Positions 1 through 10,663 of a stretch of DNA of 64,000 bases are shown one piece after another. The position numbers and the translations under genes are program-made. Positions within the stretch are counted from its first letter, which is position 1. Every line of letters begins with the position of its first letter. This DNA is from Prostheceraeus crozeri (Eukaryota > Platyhelminthes > Polycladida > Euryleptidae): NCBI GenBank assembly GCA_907163375.1, contig CAJQUW010008706.1, positions 620,001 to 684,000 on the forward strand, read 5' to 3'. The notes under the pieces were generated by a model. That model made no database searches and was not told the origin of the DNA. It saw only the letters and a list, made by a program, of their open reading frames with translations.

Positions 1-735
1 GAAAGCAATTCAAAAAAGATCGATGCAATTTTGGATGCCTGATGATGTGGTCATCACCACGAAATGTCGAATTAAAAATCTATATTTATAATGTTTAATA
101 GCAGAAAACAATGTCAAATACTAATGCTTTCTGCGGAAATTATAATCTTCAAAATTATAATTTCATCAGCATTTGAAACATGTGAATCACTCCAGCTTAA
201 ATCTTACCACAACGACAATAGTTTAGTATTACTCTGTTTGACCATTCACTTTGCGTAGGCAGTGACTAATTATCGATGATGGATCATGCCTACGCTTAAA
301 GTTTTGTTTATCAAATATTAGATGAACAAAGACCAGAAAAGAACAATGACACGATGATTGGCGAAAATATTTCCTTGTAACGGTTTATATGCACCTTTAT
401 TCTTAGTTACAACTTTCCTTCGCTACACATGTACTATCTGTGCCATGAACATATCGTTAGGGTTGCTTAATAAACGCTTGCCACCGAATTATTCCATGAC
501 TTCCAACAAAATGAGCAATATCGAACAATGACCTTGAAATCTCTGAGTCACAACGCCCACTTCATTAATGAATACTACGTTGCGTTACAAAAGCTTCCGA
601 GAAAGTTCGATGAGTAACCAAACAGGACTTTGTGAAATAATGGCTGATGAAATTCTCAAATAGCGGACTATAGAAGCTTTAAAGAATTTTGAAAATACTG
701 ACATCTGAATGAAAATTATATGAGAAACTGTTATA
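1..735. other. AT-rich DNA, no gene recognised
   Basis: No open frame here resembles a known protein and no repeat structure was recognised apart from the foldback starting at 736. It may be intron of the downstream (leftward) part of ANAPC1 or intergenic DNA. Confidence 0.5.
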
Positions 736-906
736 GAAAGGTGAAAGCAAAATTCTTCTTTGGGTGTTGTATATTTAAAATAAATCTCCTGACGTTTCGC
801 CGTCTGGCTTGTTCCTGTGAACAAGCCAGACGGCGAAACGTCAGGAGATTTATTTTATTTATTTTAAATATACAACACCCAAAGAAGAATTTTGCTTTCA
901 CCTTTC
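736..906. repeat. Foldback (hairpin) MITE-like element
   Basis: A near-perfect inverted repeat. The left arm (736-814) reads back as the right arm (819-906) with a 4-base loop at 815-818. The only clear difference is an extra T/A-rich octamer in the right arm near 850-865. The core contains the motif CTGACGTTTCGCCGTCTGG and its complement. A hairpin this long and clean indicates a foldback MITE or a recently formed palindrome. No target-site duplication could be assigned. Confidence 0.85.
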
Positions 907-1689
907 CATATCAACAACCGGGTGTGTGGAACCATATCAACTCATATCGAAATTGGTATGGCAATGATAACAAGAAAAAATAAGCAAACTCCTGAATTCT
1001 GACTTAAAACCTCTGAAAACCAGGAATTCCCTTCTCTCTACACTGTTCGTCAAATTCGCACGGGAATTGAATCTATCAAAGTTTCCACTGACTTACTATA
1101 AGACACAAGACCTACTATAAGTAGAACCTACCTTTCCGGAAAACTAGCTTATTTTGGTTTCATCATCATATTTGGCATTATCACATGTGATCACAGAATT
1201 AGATTGTTTAATCCTATCACTTTGCTAGAAGTGCAAACTGATTCAAACAGATGGCACATGCAAGAACTTAATAAGTGGGCAAAAAGAAATTTTTAATACC
1301 TTACAGAGATAGGGAAAATAGTCGTGCGTCGCTTGCGGATTGCTCTGAATTCCTTCAAAATGCTCCGATCGCCACGATTCCTTCAGATTCGAAGAATTCA
1401 GATCATTGCGCAAAAGTTTTCTCGATAATGTTGGGTCCTCCGATCATTTCAAAAAAAGTTAGCAGGCGCACGAAAAAACGTTCACAAACTTCTCTGTAGA
1501 ACTTGACATCGACTGTGTCTCTTTGCTGTGTGATCCGGTTGATAACAGTCACTGAAACTTTGCACAATTTGGCGTGTTTAATGTTGAACTGACTGCTCAT
1601 TGTTCGATTGCTATGGTATTTAGTCAGCAGATTGTGCCATTTCATTTACGCTACATGTTCCAATGTTTCCCTTCTAGTCAAACGGAAGA
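907..1689. other. Unassigned flank, no supported gene
   Basis: Several overlapping frames are open on both strands around 1275-1645. The longest on the minus strand (1645-1403) is about 80 codons and matches nothing I recognise. There is no splice or start context that makes one frame convincing. Confidence 0.4.
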
Positions 1690-2064
1690 AGAGACGACCA
1701 GTCTAATTCTGTGCATGTGATATCTGTGCTGTGCTGACGTCGCTCTGTGCTTGGCCGTGTCATTGTCTTTTTCGTCGTTCTCTGGTGTTTTTTCAAGCGT
1801 TTCCGTCCGAGTTTTTGGTATCTACTGATTCGTCGATTCCTTATACATTTCTCTGTTGTGCTGGATTGGAGATATTTGCCCTGGGAGAGCCAAGATTGTT
1901 CATCGCATTTTTTTGTGTGTATTTCTCTGGTGAGCTGTAATCCTTGCCTCTGTCACTGGTCGGGCTGGCAATTGTCTGCCGATGCAATTCAAGGTCACTG
2001 CATTGATTTTTTGGCAAAATTGAATCATAAACATAATCTGCTGGTGTTATTTTCGGAACTGTTG

Positions 2065-2136
2065 CATGGTCTAGTGGTCAGCGCGTTTGACTAACGTGAA
2101 CAGTGTCAGTGGTTCGAATCCGTCCCCACTTTTTTT
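2065..2136 (+). promoter_or_regulatory. tRNA-like module with pol III A and B boxes and oligo-T terminator
   Basis: A box TGGTCTAGTGGT (2067-2078), perfect B box GGTTCGAATCC (2111-2121) and a T-run right after the tRNA-like 3' part (2130-2136). The anticodon region (about 2084-2102) pairs poorly and no 7-bp acceptor stem can be drawn, so it is not a functional tRNA gene. It lies 19 bases before the ORF1 start codon. It may be a tRNA-derived promoter of the LINE or a decayed tRNA/SINE head incorporated in its leader. Confidence 0.65.
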
Positions 2137-2154
2137 TACACACTTGGTCTCACG

Positions 2155-2895
2155 ATGGCAACGCCAAAACAGCGTCAGTTAAGCTCCAACTCTGTTTTAC
2201 AGTCGAACACGGGTACTGTTGATGAACTCAAACAGATCATATGTGAAACTCGCGAATCTTTAAGTAATGAGCTCAAGGATGTCAAAGACATGCTATCGTC
2301 TTTTAGTAAGCGCTTCGAGACAATTGAAAAAATTGTTAATATCATTCAGGCTGATCACACGTCCCTTAAACAAGAGGTTAGTGCGATGAAGTCCAGCATA
2401 AATAATGTGGGAGAAACCGTATTTTTTGAGTGCATGTCTGAGTTTCAAAAGAGAATTTCGAGATTGGATAGTCTAATAATACAAGAAATTCCAGAAACGC
2501 ATGATGGTAGTTTGGATGATATGAAGCGTGCTGATAAAGAGCAGTTTCAAGTAATGATGCGGGAAATTGATATGGATGAGGTCACTGTCTCTGATTGCAG
2601 AAGGATCGGTAAGCCAAGAGCCGACGGGTCTAGATTACTCAAAGTGCGTGTGAACAATTTTCACGTAAAATCTGAAATCTTATATCTGAAATCCAAATCT
2701 AAGCGATTGAGTAATTCCTTGGTACATAACGAAGTTTTCATCCGACCTGATCGTACAATATTGCAGCAGCAACAGAATAGAAGACTTAGAGAAGAATTAT
2801 ACCAAAGAAAATTCAATGGCGAAAATTTAGTTATCTATAACGGTAAAATTGAGCTCCGTGACAATCTTCAAAATTTTCGTCAACGTGTTTTATGA
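2155..2895 (+). CDS. LINE ORF1 protein (coiled coil plus nucleic-acid-binding C-terminal half), intact
   Basis: An uninterrupted 246-residue ORF from ATG at 2155. Residues about 20-100 have heptad-like spacing of L/I/V (DELKQI, ESLSNEL, DMLSSF, IEKIVNI), pointing to a coiled coil used for oligomerisation. The C-terminal half contains the block 'DCRRIGKPRADGSRLLKV' and 'VFIRPDRT ... RRLREELYQRKFNGENLVIYNGKIEL', which recurs in ORF1 of many invertebrate LINEs and is thought to bind the element RNA as part of the retrotransposition RNP. It is the only intact ORF of this element. The stop codon overlaps an ATG in the sequence TTATGAG (2890-2896), a layout compatible with termination-reinitiation for ORF2. 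Confidence 0.85.
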   Translation: MATPKQRQLSSNSVLQSNTGTVDELKQIICETRESLSNELKDVKDMLSSFSKRFETIEKIVNIIQADHTSLKQEVSAMKSSINNVGETVFFECMSEFQKRISRLDSLIIQEIPETHDGSLDDMKRADKEQFQVMMREIDMDEVTVSDCRRIGKPRADGSRLLKVRVNNFHVKSEILYLKSKSKRLSNSLVHNEVFIRPDRTILQQQQNRRLREELYQRKFNGENLVIYNGKIELRDNLQNFRQRVL

Positions 2896-3556
2896 GTCGT
2901 GCGCCTCCTGTTCTCTTTCTGTTAATACCCAATCGATTTTTCCAAAATTCGATGAGCTTTGTGTTACGGTGACAAATTTGAAACCTGATATTGTCATGGT
3001 CACTGAGACCTGGCTTTCACAAGATGTTGATGATAATCTGATAAATTTACCGGGTTACTCACTCTTTCGAATCGATCGCCATGGACGCCGAGGAGGTGGT
3101 GTTTGCCCATGGGTGTTTGACGATTTGAAGTCTTCAGTATTTCTGCCGTCTACTATCTGCCCTCCATGTATCGAATCTATTTTCATTGACATTTATGCTG
3201 GTTCCCGGCATGTTCTTTGTTGTAATTTATATGTTCCACCGGGTTTGTCAAAACCTGAGCATGATAGTGTTGCCTCATATAACAATGTCACTTGATGAAA
3301 TGTTGGAAATTGACCCTAACGTTAACATCATTGTTGCAGGAGATTTGAATGACTTTTCTATCTTATTTTTACATGAACAATTTGATTTGGTTGATAAAGT
3401 CAACACCCCAACTCGTATAAATTCAATCTTGGATCGCATTTTAGTTGATGAAGAATTGTCTGTACTGTACGAAGACTCCGCTATTATTGGCCCTCCTATT
3501 AAGAATTCTGATCATTCCCCTGTATTGTTATCTCCTATTTGTAAAGTTAAGCTGTA
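2892..3556 (+). pseudogene. LINE ORF2, N-terminal EEP (APE-type) endonuclease, frameshifted
   Basis: The EEP domain nicks target DNA to prime reverse transcription. Visible motifs: 'SIFPKFDELCVTV' near the start, 'PDIVMVTETWL' carrying the catalytic E (about 2981-3013), 'DRHGRRGGGV' (about 3075-3105), 'IIVAGDLNDF' carrying the D/N pair (about 3328-3357) and 'NSDHSPVLL' carrying the terminal DH (about 3504-3530). The frame changes once near 3285, where 'ASYNNVT' runs into a stop while 'ITMSLDEMLEIDPNV' continues in the next frame. The likely reinitiation ATG at 2892 is in a third frame relative to the EEP, so a further small indel near the start is probable. The domain is cut from its RT by the RTE insertion just after 3556. 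Confidence 0.85.
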
Positions 3557-3559
3557 AAG

Positions 3560-5424
3560 TTATTTGTAAAGTGTCTGGCTTTTTCAGACGAAGATAAGGT
3601 TGAAGCCTGGAGATCACATCATCAAAAGCTGCTCAATATGGAGTTTCCCTGGGATCCGTCCACCCTGAGTGAAGTGTACCCGAAAGTCGGCCCGGCTCTT
3701 TTCATATCTTTTGATATGGTAGAGCGGGCAGTTAGGAAAATGAAAGATGGCAAGGTTGCTGGTCCTTCAGGTATCGTTGTGGAAATGGTACGTGCGGGTG
3801 ATGCTGTGGTCACAGACTGCATTGTGAAGCTCTGCAATGCCATAATCAGAGAGCAGAAGGTGCCCGAGGAGTGGAGCAAGTCTACCATCATCAGCTGCTA
3901 TAAAGGCAAAGGAGACGCTCTTGAAAGAACAAATTACAGAGGCCTAAAACTCCAAGATCACATCATGAAGGTTATGGAACGCGTGTTAGAGCCCCTCATC
4001 AGACAGCAAGTCGACATCGATTCGATGCAGTTTGGCTTCATCCCCGGTCGTGGAACATCGGACGCAATATTCACCTTGCGCCAGATTCAAGAAAAGTTCC
4101 TTGCAAAGAAAAAAGACGTTCACTTCATGTTCGTTGACCTTGAAACGGCGTTTGACCGCATACCAAGGAGGGTCCTATGGTGGGCTATGCGTTTGGCTGG
4201 CATCGAGGAGTGGATTGTTCAAGTCGTCCAAGCAATGTACATGAACTCGACGTCAAACATTCGCGTCAATGGGTGTTACAGCAGCAGTTTCGATGTCACA
4301 GTGGGAGTACACCAGAGTTCAGTACTCAGTCCACTCCTTTTTATAATCGTTATGGAGGCGCTATCTTGCAACTTTCGACACGGTTACCCATGGGAAATCC
4401 TGCATGCGGATGACCTGGTTCTCGTTGCGGATAGCCTTGTGGATTTGGAGTCGCATTTCGCCATGTGGAAAGATAGCCTTGAATCTCGTGGGCTTCGTGT
4501 AAATGTGAGGAAGACCAAAGTTATGCACAGCACCTACCAGGACAGCAGAGCTCCAAAACCTGTCGGTAAATTTCCATGCGGCGTCTGTAGACAGGGTTTA
4601 GGACGCATTTCCAACTTGTGCTCCTGTTGCAAGCACTGGGTACATCACAAGTGCTCGGGGATCCGTGGACAGCTTAAAGATGACCCCAACTATAAGTGCA
4701 AAGTGTGCTGAGACGAAATTGCTAATCTCGCACAAATGACTCCTACCAATGTGAAAGTCAACGACGAGGAGTATGAAGTTGTTCCAGCTTTCTGTTACCT
4801 TGGCGACATGATCGGGCAGTCAGGTGGTTGTAAGGATGGAGTGGTGATGAGAGTGCGTTCCGCTTGGAAAAATTTCCGAGAGCTTCTCCCCGTCCTTACC
4901 GACAAAGGTATTCCCTTCAGAACGCGTGGGTACGTGTACAACATGTGTGTCCGCAGCATATTGCTCTACGCCAGCGAAACTTGGCCACTCACCAGTGAGG
5001 ATGTTGATCGTTTCATCCGGAATGACAATGCAATGGTGAGGTGGATATCTTCAAAGCGACTTGCCGACCGCGTTCCCATGGACGATCTGCGCGTGAGGCT
5101 CGGCATTCGCAGAATTGAAGATGTGATACGTACAAGAAGACTGCGCTGGTATGGTCACGTTCAGCGAATGGATGACAACTCGTGGCCTAAGAAGATCCTG
5201 TCCCTTGAGGTTCCTGGACCTAACCCACGAGGTCGCCCCAAGAAGAGATGGCTTGACAACATCAAGGAGGATATGCCAAAGCTTGATCTTCTCAACATCA
5301 GCCCACAAGATCGAACATTGTGAAGAAATGCCATCAAGATGGACCAACATTCGACGGCGTCCAACCATCGCAATACGGTGAAAAGAAGACGTTAAACGTG
5401 AAGTGAGTGAGTGAGTAAGCACTC
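3560..5424 (+). mobile_element. 5'-truncated RTE-type LINE inserted in LINE ORF2
   Basis: Begins near 3565-3572 directly in coding sequence ('FSDEDKVEAWRSHH') with no endonuclease domain, the usual result of incomplete target-primed reverse transcription. It ends in a short GTGA/GTAA tandem tail (5402-5419), the typical 3' end of RTE elements. Host LINE coding resumes with 'RRIPVWDSRESFLLEFL' from about 5430. No convincing TSD was found, so the edges are accurate only to about 10-15 bases. Confidence 0.85.
3570..5323 (+). pseudogene. RTE reverse transcriptase with C-terminal zinc-finger (PHD/RING-like) insert, one stop codon
   Basis: A single frame runs the full length, broken only by TGA at 4709-4711. 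RT motifs in order: 'VRKMKDGKVAGPSGI', 'GFIPGRGTSDAIF', 'FVDLETAFDRIPR' (catalytic D), 'VHQSSVLSPLLFIIV', 'ILHADDLVLV'. The usual YADD box here reads HADD and the usual QGS reads QSS, so the enzyme would be impaired even without the stop. After the RT comes a C-x2-C ... C-x2-C ... H-x2-C ... C-x2-C cluster ('PCGVCRQGLG' to 'YKCKVC', about 4572-4708). The C-terminal block 'RLRWYGHVQRMDD' and 'PRGRPKKRWLDNIKEDM' is characteristic of RTE-like elements. Three other fragments of this clade lie at 37645, 41557 and 44321. Confidence 0.88.
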
Positions 5425-7376
5425 CATCAATAGACGTCGCATTCCTGTATGGGATTCTCGTGAATCCTTTTTGCTCGAATTTTTAAATCGTTTAAGCATG
5501 ACCGATTTTTGATTCTATAAATCATTTTTTGTCTGTAGATGATATGCTCGATGAATTTTAAAGACTATTCTATGACTGTGCTGATGTCATTCCGTGTACT
5601 TTTGTATATTTTTCTGATAACGACAAGCCGTGGGTTACACCAGTTCTTAAGTTACTGATTGACAAAAGGTGGATGGCCTTTCGATCTAAGAATTGGCAAC
5701 TTTACAACCATTACATGAACAAAATCAAAGAAGAAATTCCTAAAGCCAGACGTTTGTGGGCGAATAGACAACTTGCTACTGTCAAAGGTGTATGGAGCGT
5801 TGTAAGGGACGTTGACGGGAAAGCTGGGAAGAATCAACTTGATACTTTGATTAATGACTTTTCTGGCTCCGATGCTCTGGCTCAAGCATTTACCAAAGTT
5901 TTCTCTGAGAATTTCAATGTCTCAGATGATGTTGAACTTGGTCCTCTTGACGACAACAGCTGGAGCTTTAGAGTATCTGAATATGATGTGCTACAGAAGC
6001 TCCTACGTCTCAAGATTGGTAAAGCGATTGGTCCCGATATGATTCCGACTAAGCTTCTGATTATCGGTGCTCACTTTTTATGCAGACCATTATGTGCCAT
6101 TTTCAATCGGTCGATACAAGAGAAGACATTTCCTCGGTATTTCAAAAGTGCATTCGTTTGTGCTGTCCCCAAATTACCGAAGCCATCGCTACAGGATTTC
6201 AGGCCAATATCTACCTTATCAGTTTTAGCAAAGTTGTTTGAACGTCTAGTTTTGGATAATGTGAGAAACGAATTAATGAAGTGCTACAGTAGCAATCAAC
6301 ATGCGTATCGACCTTAAGGATCGACCACAAGTGCATTAGTGCAAGTACACGACAGCATCACGACATTGCTCGACATGAAAGGTACACAGGCAGTTCGTGT
6401 GATCACCTTAGACTTGTCCAAGGCATTCGATGGACTTCAATTTCATCGTTTGCTCAACTATATGAAAGACAGAGGTATAGACGCTGACTTCCTTAAATGG
6501 CTTTACTCATATCTTACTGATCGCCACTTTCAAGTAAAAGTACGTGACTCCTTGGGCTATGTTGTGGAAATACCTTCTGGGGTTCCTCAGGGATCTGTAT
6601 TGGGTCCGTATCTTTTTGCCGCTTTCATGGGCTGTATAGAATTTTGTGATTATGATGTTATTTCAGTGCAATATGCAGACGACATTATTTTAGAAGCTGT
6701 GAAAGAAGATGTTATTTGCATTCCTATATCATACATTGAAAGACAATTTTGCAATTCTGGACTAAAGCTTAATTCTAGAAAATGCAAAGAAATGATAATT
6801 CGCCGCTCGCCTCCTTTCCAAGTGGATGATATTAACACATCGTTTAAGCTGTGTGATTCTTTACGAATTTTGGGAGTTACTTTTTCAAATACTTTATCAT
6901 GGAAGCTCCAATTTACTGATATGTTGAAACATGCATCCAAGAGACTGTATCTAATACGTAGGTTGAAAAATGTCATCTCTTCTGAAGATTTGACTACTGT
7001 GTATCATGCCATGATTACATCGCTATTTTTATACGCGTCACCTGTTTATGGATGTATTCCTGTAACTTTAATGAATAAGCTAGAGAGCTTTCAAAGAAGG
7101 GCTCACTTGATTATTTGTGGAGCGAACTGTGATTGTAATCGCTTTCCATTAGTGGCTGAACGTATTTTTAAGGCAGGTATGAAGTTTTTGAGGGCTTGCG
7201 AGAATTCAAGATGCCATCCTCTCCATGAAATGGTTCCATCTCGCCTCCCATGCAGTGGCCAATTTTCCATTCCTTTTTGCTCAACGTCTAGACGTCTGCA
7301 CTCATTTTTCCCGTGGTTTTGTGTGCAGCTTAATTACAGAATGTGTCTTCCCCCTAGATATACATGTAGTTCGTAG
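5425..7376 (+). pseudogene. LINE ORF2, linker and reverse transcriptase (continuation after RTE insertion)
   Basis: Linker motifs 'RRIPVWDSRESFLLEFL' and 'DKPWVTPVLKLLIDKRWMAF' lead into the RT: 'DFRPISTLSVLAKLFERLV', 'LDLSKAFDGLQFHRLL' (catalytic D), 'GVPQGSVLGPYLFAAF', 'VQYADDIILEAV' (intact YADD), 'LRILGVTFSNTLSWKLQF'. The C-terminus has the 'HPLHEMVPSR ... FPWFCVQLNY' block seen at the end of CR1/L2-like ORF2. Frames at 5673-6317 and 6339-7376 are identical and separated only by TAA at 6315-6317, read as a Q-to-stop change within 'AYRP-GSTTSALV'. At least one further small indel lies in the linker near 5500-5650. Confidence 0.88.
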
Positions 7377-7542
7377 CTGACTTATTTTCTTTCATTTTAC
7401 TAAATATATTTTCTATTCATTGATTAATTTTGGTATTAAAACACTATACTGTCACTTGCATGAACTTTTTGACATACGTGTATGTCATGTACACTCTAAA
7501 GTGCGAACGTTATGTGCTCTGTGTGATTAACATTTACTTAGA

Positions 7543-7584
7543 AATAAACGCATTTCTGTCCTGTTCTGTTCTGTTCTGTTCTGT
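7543..7584 (+). terminator. LINE 3' end: AATAAA and (CTGTT)n tail
   Basis: AATAAA at 7543-7548 is followed by five near-exact CTGTT units up to about 7584. This is the probable end of the element. Confidence 0.7.
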
Positions 7585-8005
7585 ATCATCATGCAGGATA
7601 TACCCCGGACTGACTGTATTTAATCTATAGGGAAATAGTGACGGTAGTCAAAAGCCTTTATACATTTCATGGTTCAGAGAACCATTAGATATCAAAAGGT
7701 CGCACTTTCCTGTCTAGCTAAGGTTGAACCTTGGGCTTTGACTCCACCTTGAGAAAGTGATACAAAACTTGGGTCTTCTATTAATGCTGCATATATACGT
7801 TACAAAACTCAATATTTTGATTTGAATCTTAGGAGAACTGCATGATGAGAATACAAAGTTCTGATTTCTTATCAAAGTTCCACTCAATTCACAGAATATT
7901 TCAAGAATGAAGCAGGCCTACATGTGATTATCAGCTATTTCATTTTGGGATAGAATTACCGCGCATTGAAAGTTCATACATATTGTATTTGCTGCAAGCC
8001 TATAT
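7585..8005. other. Unassigned DNA, no gene seen
   Basis: AT-rich sequence between the LINE tail and a MITE. No coding or repeat structure recognised. Confidence 0.4.
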
Positions 8006-8425
8006 CAGGGAACGATTTAACCGGCATCGCATCACAGTTTGCGATGCAGTTTGTGGAATTTGCGACGCAACTTCAAAGATGCATCGCACAAACTGCGATG
8101 CAAATAATCGTGACTGCTCTGTGTGCGTGTTGTCGCGTGATTTCTTACTACAAAACCGGATCTCAAAAATAAAATTCTAATACCGAAGTGATGTAGAATT
8201 CTGGAGTCTTTGAAACTAAACTGATTGACAAATAAACTTAGATTTGATCACAGGTTTTGATTTTAGAAGTCAATTTTGACTGATAGTTGCAAATGATATT
8301 CTACAACGACAGTTTTGGGGTTCTTAAAAAGCCTAAATACACCAAACTGCGATACGAGTAATTTACGTTGCGATATGAATAGAATTTTGCATCGCAGCAA
8401 GAAGCTGAAAGCAAATCGTTCCCTG
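8006..8425. mobile_element. hAT-type MITE with GCATCGCA subterminal repeats
   Basis: The terminal inverted repeat CAGGGAACGATTT (8006-8018) has its complement at 8413-8425. Internally, GCATCGCA/TGCGATGC motifs recur in both orientations near each end (about 8033-8105 and 8345-8400), as is common for hAT elements. The 8-bp flanks do not match, so the insertion is old or the family assignment is imprecise. Non-coding. Confidence 0.6.
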
Positions 8426-9539
8426 TGCATGTATTCTGTTGCATTTGTGCACATTGAATTGCTATATATTACTCGTACATGCATCTTATATCTTCGCATC
8501 CTTACACTGTCTCCGATAGCTGACATTTATCCAAAAATGAATTCATTCCAATTTCGTATTCTAATTACATGTATGTTTAACCATGCACTCAATATGCAGC
8601 TGTTATATTCATTAAGTCTGTTTATATTTCTGAATGATGAAATGAAAACAATTGCTTTGTGATCAGTAATGCGTTATTCAATAATAATTAAATCAAAGAT
8701 CTTCAATTAGTCAGTATGTCAGTGTAGGTTAAATTAAAGGAAAGCTTCATAGCTTAATACCTTTACTAGGGCTACTAATTGCAGTTATTGCATTAAAATA
8801 ATCGTTTCCCAGTAATACCGCATTACTCATGGACCAAATTGGAATTTTGGCCTATAGAAGAATCTTTATGTCAGCACAAAACATAAAGAATTCACTTCGT
8901 TTACTTGATTCTACTCATTTATTGAAAATTGGGCTTGGGTTTTGAGTTTTGGGCCAAGTTTTGGCCCAAAATTTGTATTGGGCATACCCAATACAAGTTT
9001 TTGCCCAAACTTGTTGCAGCTGCTAAGAACATCACTGATCCACGATCACCACTTCGATACTCATGATTATGAACAACCAAATCTGAGTACCAAATCAGTG
9101 CTTGACTTTCTCCATAAAGTCCTCAAGCGAACATCAGCGCAACGACCTATGAGAGCATTTTCCTCAGCGAAAATCGCTCCAATCTCGGATGGCAGACCAT
9201 GAGCAATTCATGTGTGTCCACTTCAAATGAGCATGTGAGTTTATAACGATCGGTGAGAGAAGGAAAATTGAGCGGACGGCAAAATTTACCATTTAATGTG
9301 AAGACAGACTTAACAAAAACGCCTGCTTAGGGATGCCTGAGGCTGTGGAAAGATGGAAAAATATGGTACTGGCGCGCTCTTAATTATGGCGACCGAAACT
9401 CAGTAAAATCAACTTTTCTCACACGCTTTGATTTTAAATTTCAAACATGCATACAGCGTATAACAAATACACGTATGATATAAATTTTGCTCTTCGCCGA
9501 CAGGCCCTTCTCGTCGAATGTCGAATGGGCTAGCATTTT
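8426..9539. other. Unassigned DNA with a small palindrome
   Basis: No gene supported. A palindrome centres near 8988: TGTATTGGG, CATA, CCCAATACA, within a GGGC/GCCC-rich patch (about 8930-9010). Confidence 0.4.
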
Positions 9540-10663
9540 GCGAGATGGGCGTGCCGATGAAATGGACTGTCACGAGATGGGTGTGCCGATGAAATGGACT
9601 GTCACGAGATGGGTGTGACGATGAAATGGACTGTCGCGAGATGAGTGTGTCGATGAAATGGACTGTCGCGAGATGGGTGTGTCGATGAAATGGACTGTCG
9701 CGAGATGAGTGTGTCGATGAAATGGACTGTCGCGAGATGGGTGTGTCGATGAAATGGACTGTCGCGAGATGGGTGTGTCGATGAAATGGACTGTCGCGAG
9801 ATGGGTGTGTCGATGAAATGGACTGTCACGAGATGGGTGTGTCGATGAAATGGACTGTCGCGAGATGAGTGTGTCGATGAAATGGACTGTCGAGAGATGG
9901 GTGTGTCGATGGAATGGACTGTCGCGAGATGGGTGTGTCGATGAAATGGACTGTCTCGAGATGGATGTGTCGATGAAATGGACTGTCGCGAGATGGGTGT
10001 GTCGATGAAATTGACTGTCACGAGATGGGTGTGTCGATGAAATGGACTGTCGCGAGATGAGTGTGTCGATGAAATGGACTGTCGAGAGATGGGTGTGTCG
10101 ATGAAATGGACTGTCGCGAGATGGGTGTGTCGATGAAATGGACTGTCACGAGATGGGTGTGCCGATGAAATGGACTGTCACGAGATGAGTGTGTCGATGA
10201 AATGGACTGTCACGAGATGGGTGTGCCGATGAAATGGACTGTCGCGAGATGGGTGTGTCGATGAAATGGACTGTCGCGAGATGGGTGTGTCGATGAAATG
10301 GACTGTCACGAGATGAGTGTGTCGATGAAATGTACTTTCGCGAGATGAGTGTGTCGATGAAATGGACTGTCACGAGATGGGTGTGACGATGAAATGGACT
10401 GTCGCAAGATGGGTGTGCCGATGAAATGGACTGTCACGAGATTGGTGTGTCGATGGAATGGATTGTCGCGAGATGGGTGTGTCGATGAAATGGACTGTCG
10501 CGAGATGAGTGTGTCGATGAAATAGACTGTCGCGAGATGGGTGTGTCGATGAAATGGACTGTCACGAGATGGGTGTGTCGATGAAATGGACTGTCACGAG
10601 ATGGGTGTGTCGATGAAATGGATTGTCGCGAGATGTGTGGGTTTGTGTGTCGATTAAATTGAC
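9540..10663. repeat. 32-bp minisatellite, about 35 units
   Basis: The tandem unit is CGCGAGATGGGTGTGTCGAT followed by GAAATGGACTGT, 32 bp, repeated without interruption. The main variation is CG/CA in the 'GTCGCGAG/GTCACGAG' core and GGGTG/GAGTG, consistent with CpG decay. The unit has no stop in several frames on the minus strand, giving spurious repetitive ORFs (10021-9602 and 10373-10146). Since 32 is not a multiple of 3, all three frames are sampled every 96 bases. I do not regard these ORFs as genes. Confidence 0.95.

Larger units (their letters stand above)
1690..7584 (+). mobile_element. Near full-length non-LTR retrotransposon (LINE, CR1/jockey-like group), interrupted by an RTE
   Basis: Order: a T-rich 5' region of uncertain start, a tRNA-like module (about 2065-2136), ORF1 (2155-2895), ORF2 with an EEP endonuclease (2892-3556) and reverse transcriptase (5425-7376), a polyadenylation signal at 7543 and a short CTGTT tandem tail ending near 7584. 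A 5'-truncated RTE element sits between the EEP and RT domains (about 3560-5424). Short tandem tails are usual in CR1/L2-type LINEs. ORF2 carries one frameshift (about 3285), the insertion and one in-frame stop (6315-6317), so this copy cannot move by itself. The 5' boundary is a guess because no TSD was found; clade assignment is from motif style only. Confidence 0.85.

Noticed and set aside
1403-1645. 80-codon minus-strand ORF near the left end
   Set aside because: No recognisable domain, no splice or start context, and the opposite strand is also open.
2065-2136. Functional tRNA gene (Val-AAC-like)
   Set aside because: A and B boxes are good, but the acceptor and anticodon stems do not pair, so it is called only as a tRNA-like module.
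9602-10373. Two minus-strand ORFs coding repetitive peptides (RDSPFHRHTHLATVHFIDTP)
   Set aside because: They are by-products of the stop-free 32-bp minisatellite.
9540-10663. CRISPR-like array
   Set aside because: The 32-bp units are directly adjacent with no spacers, and the window is clearly eukaryotic.
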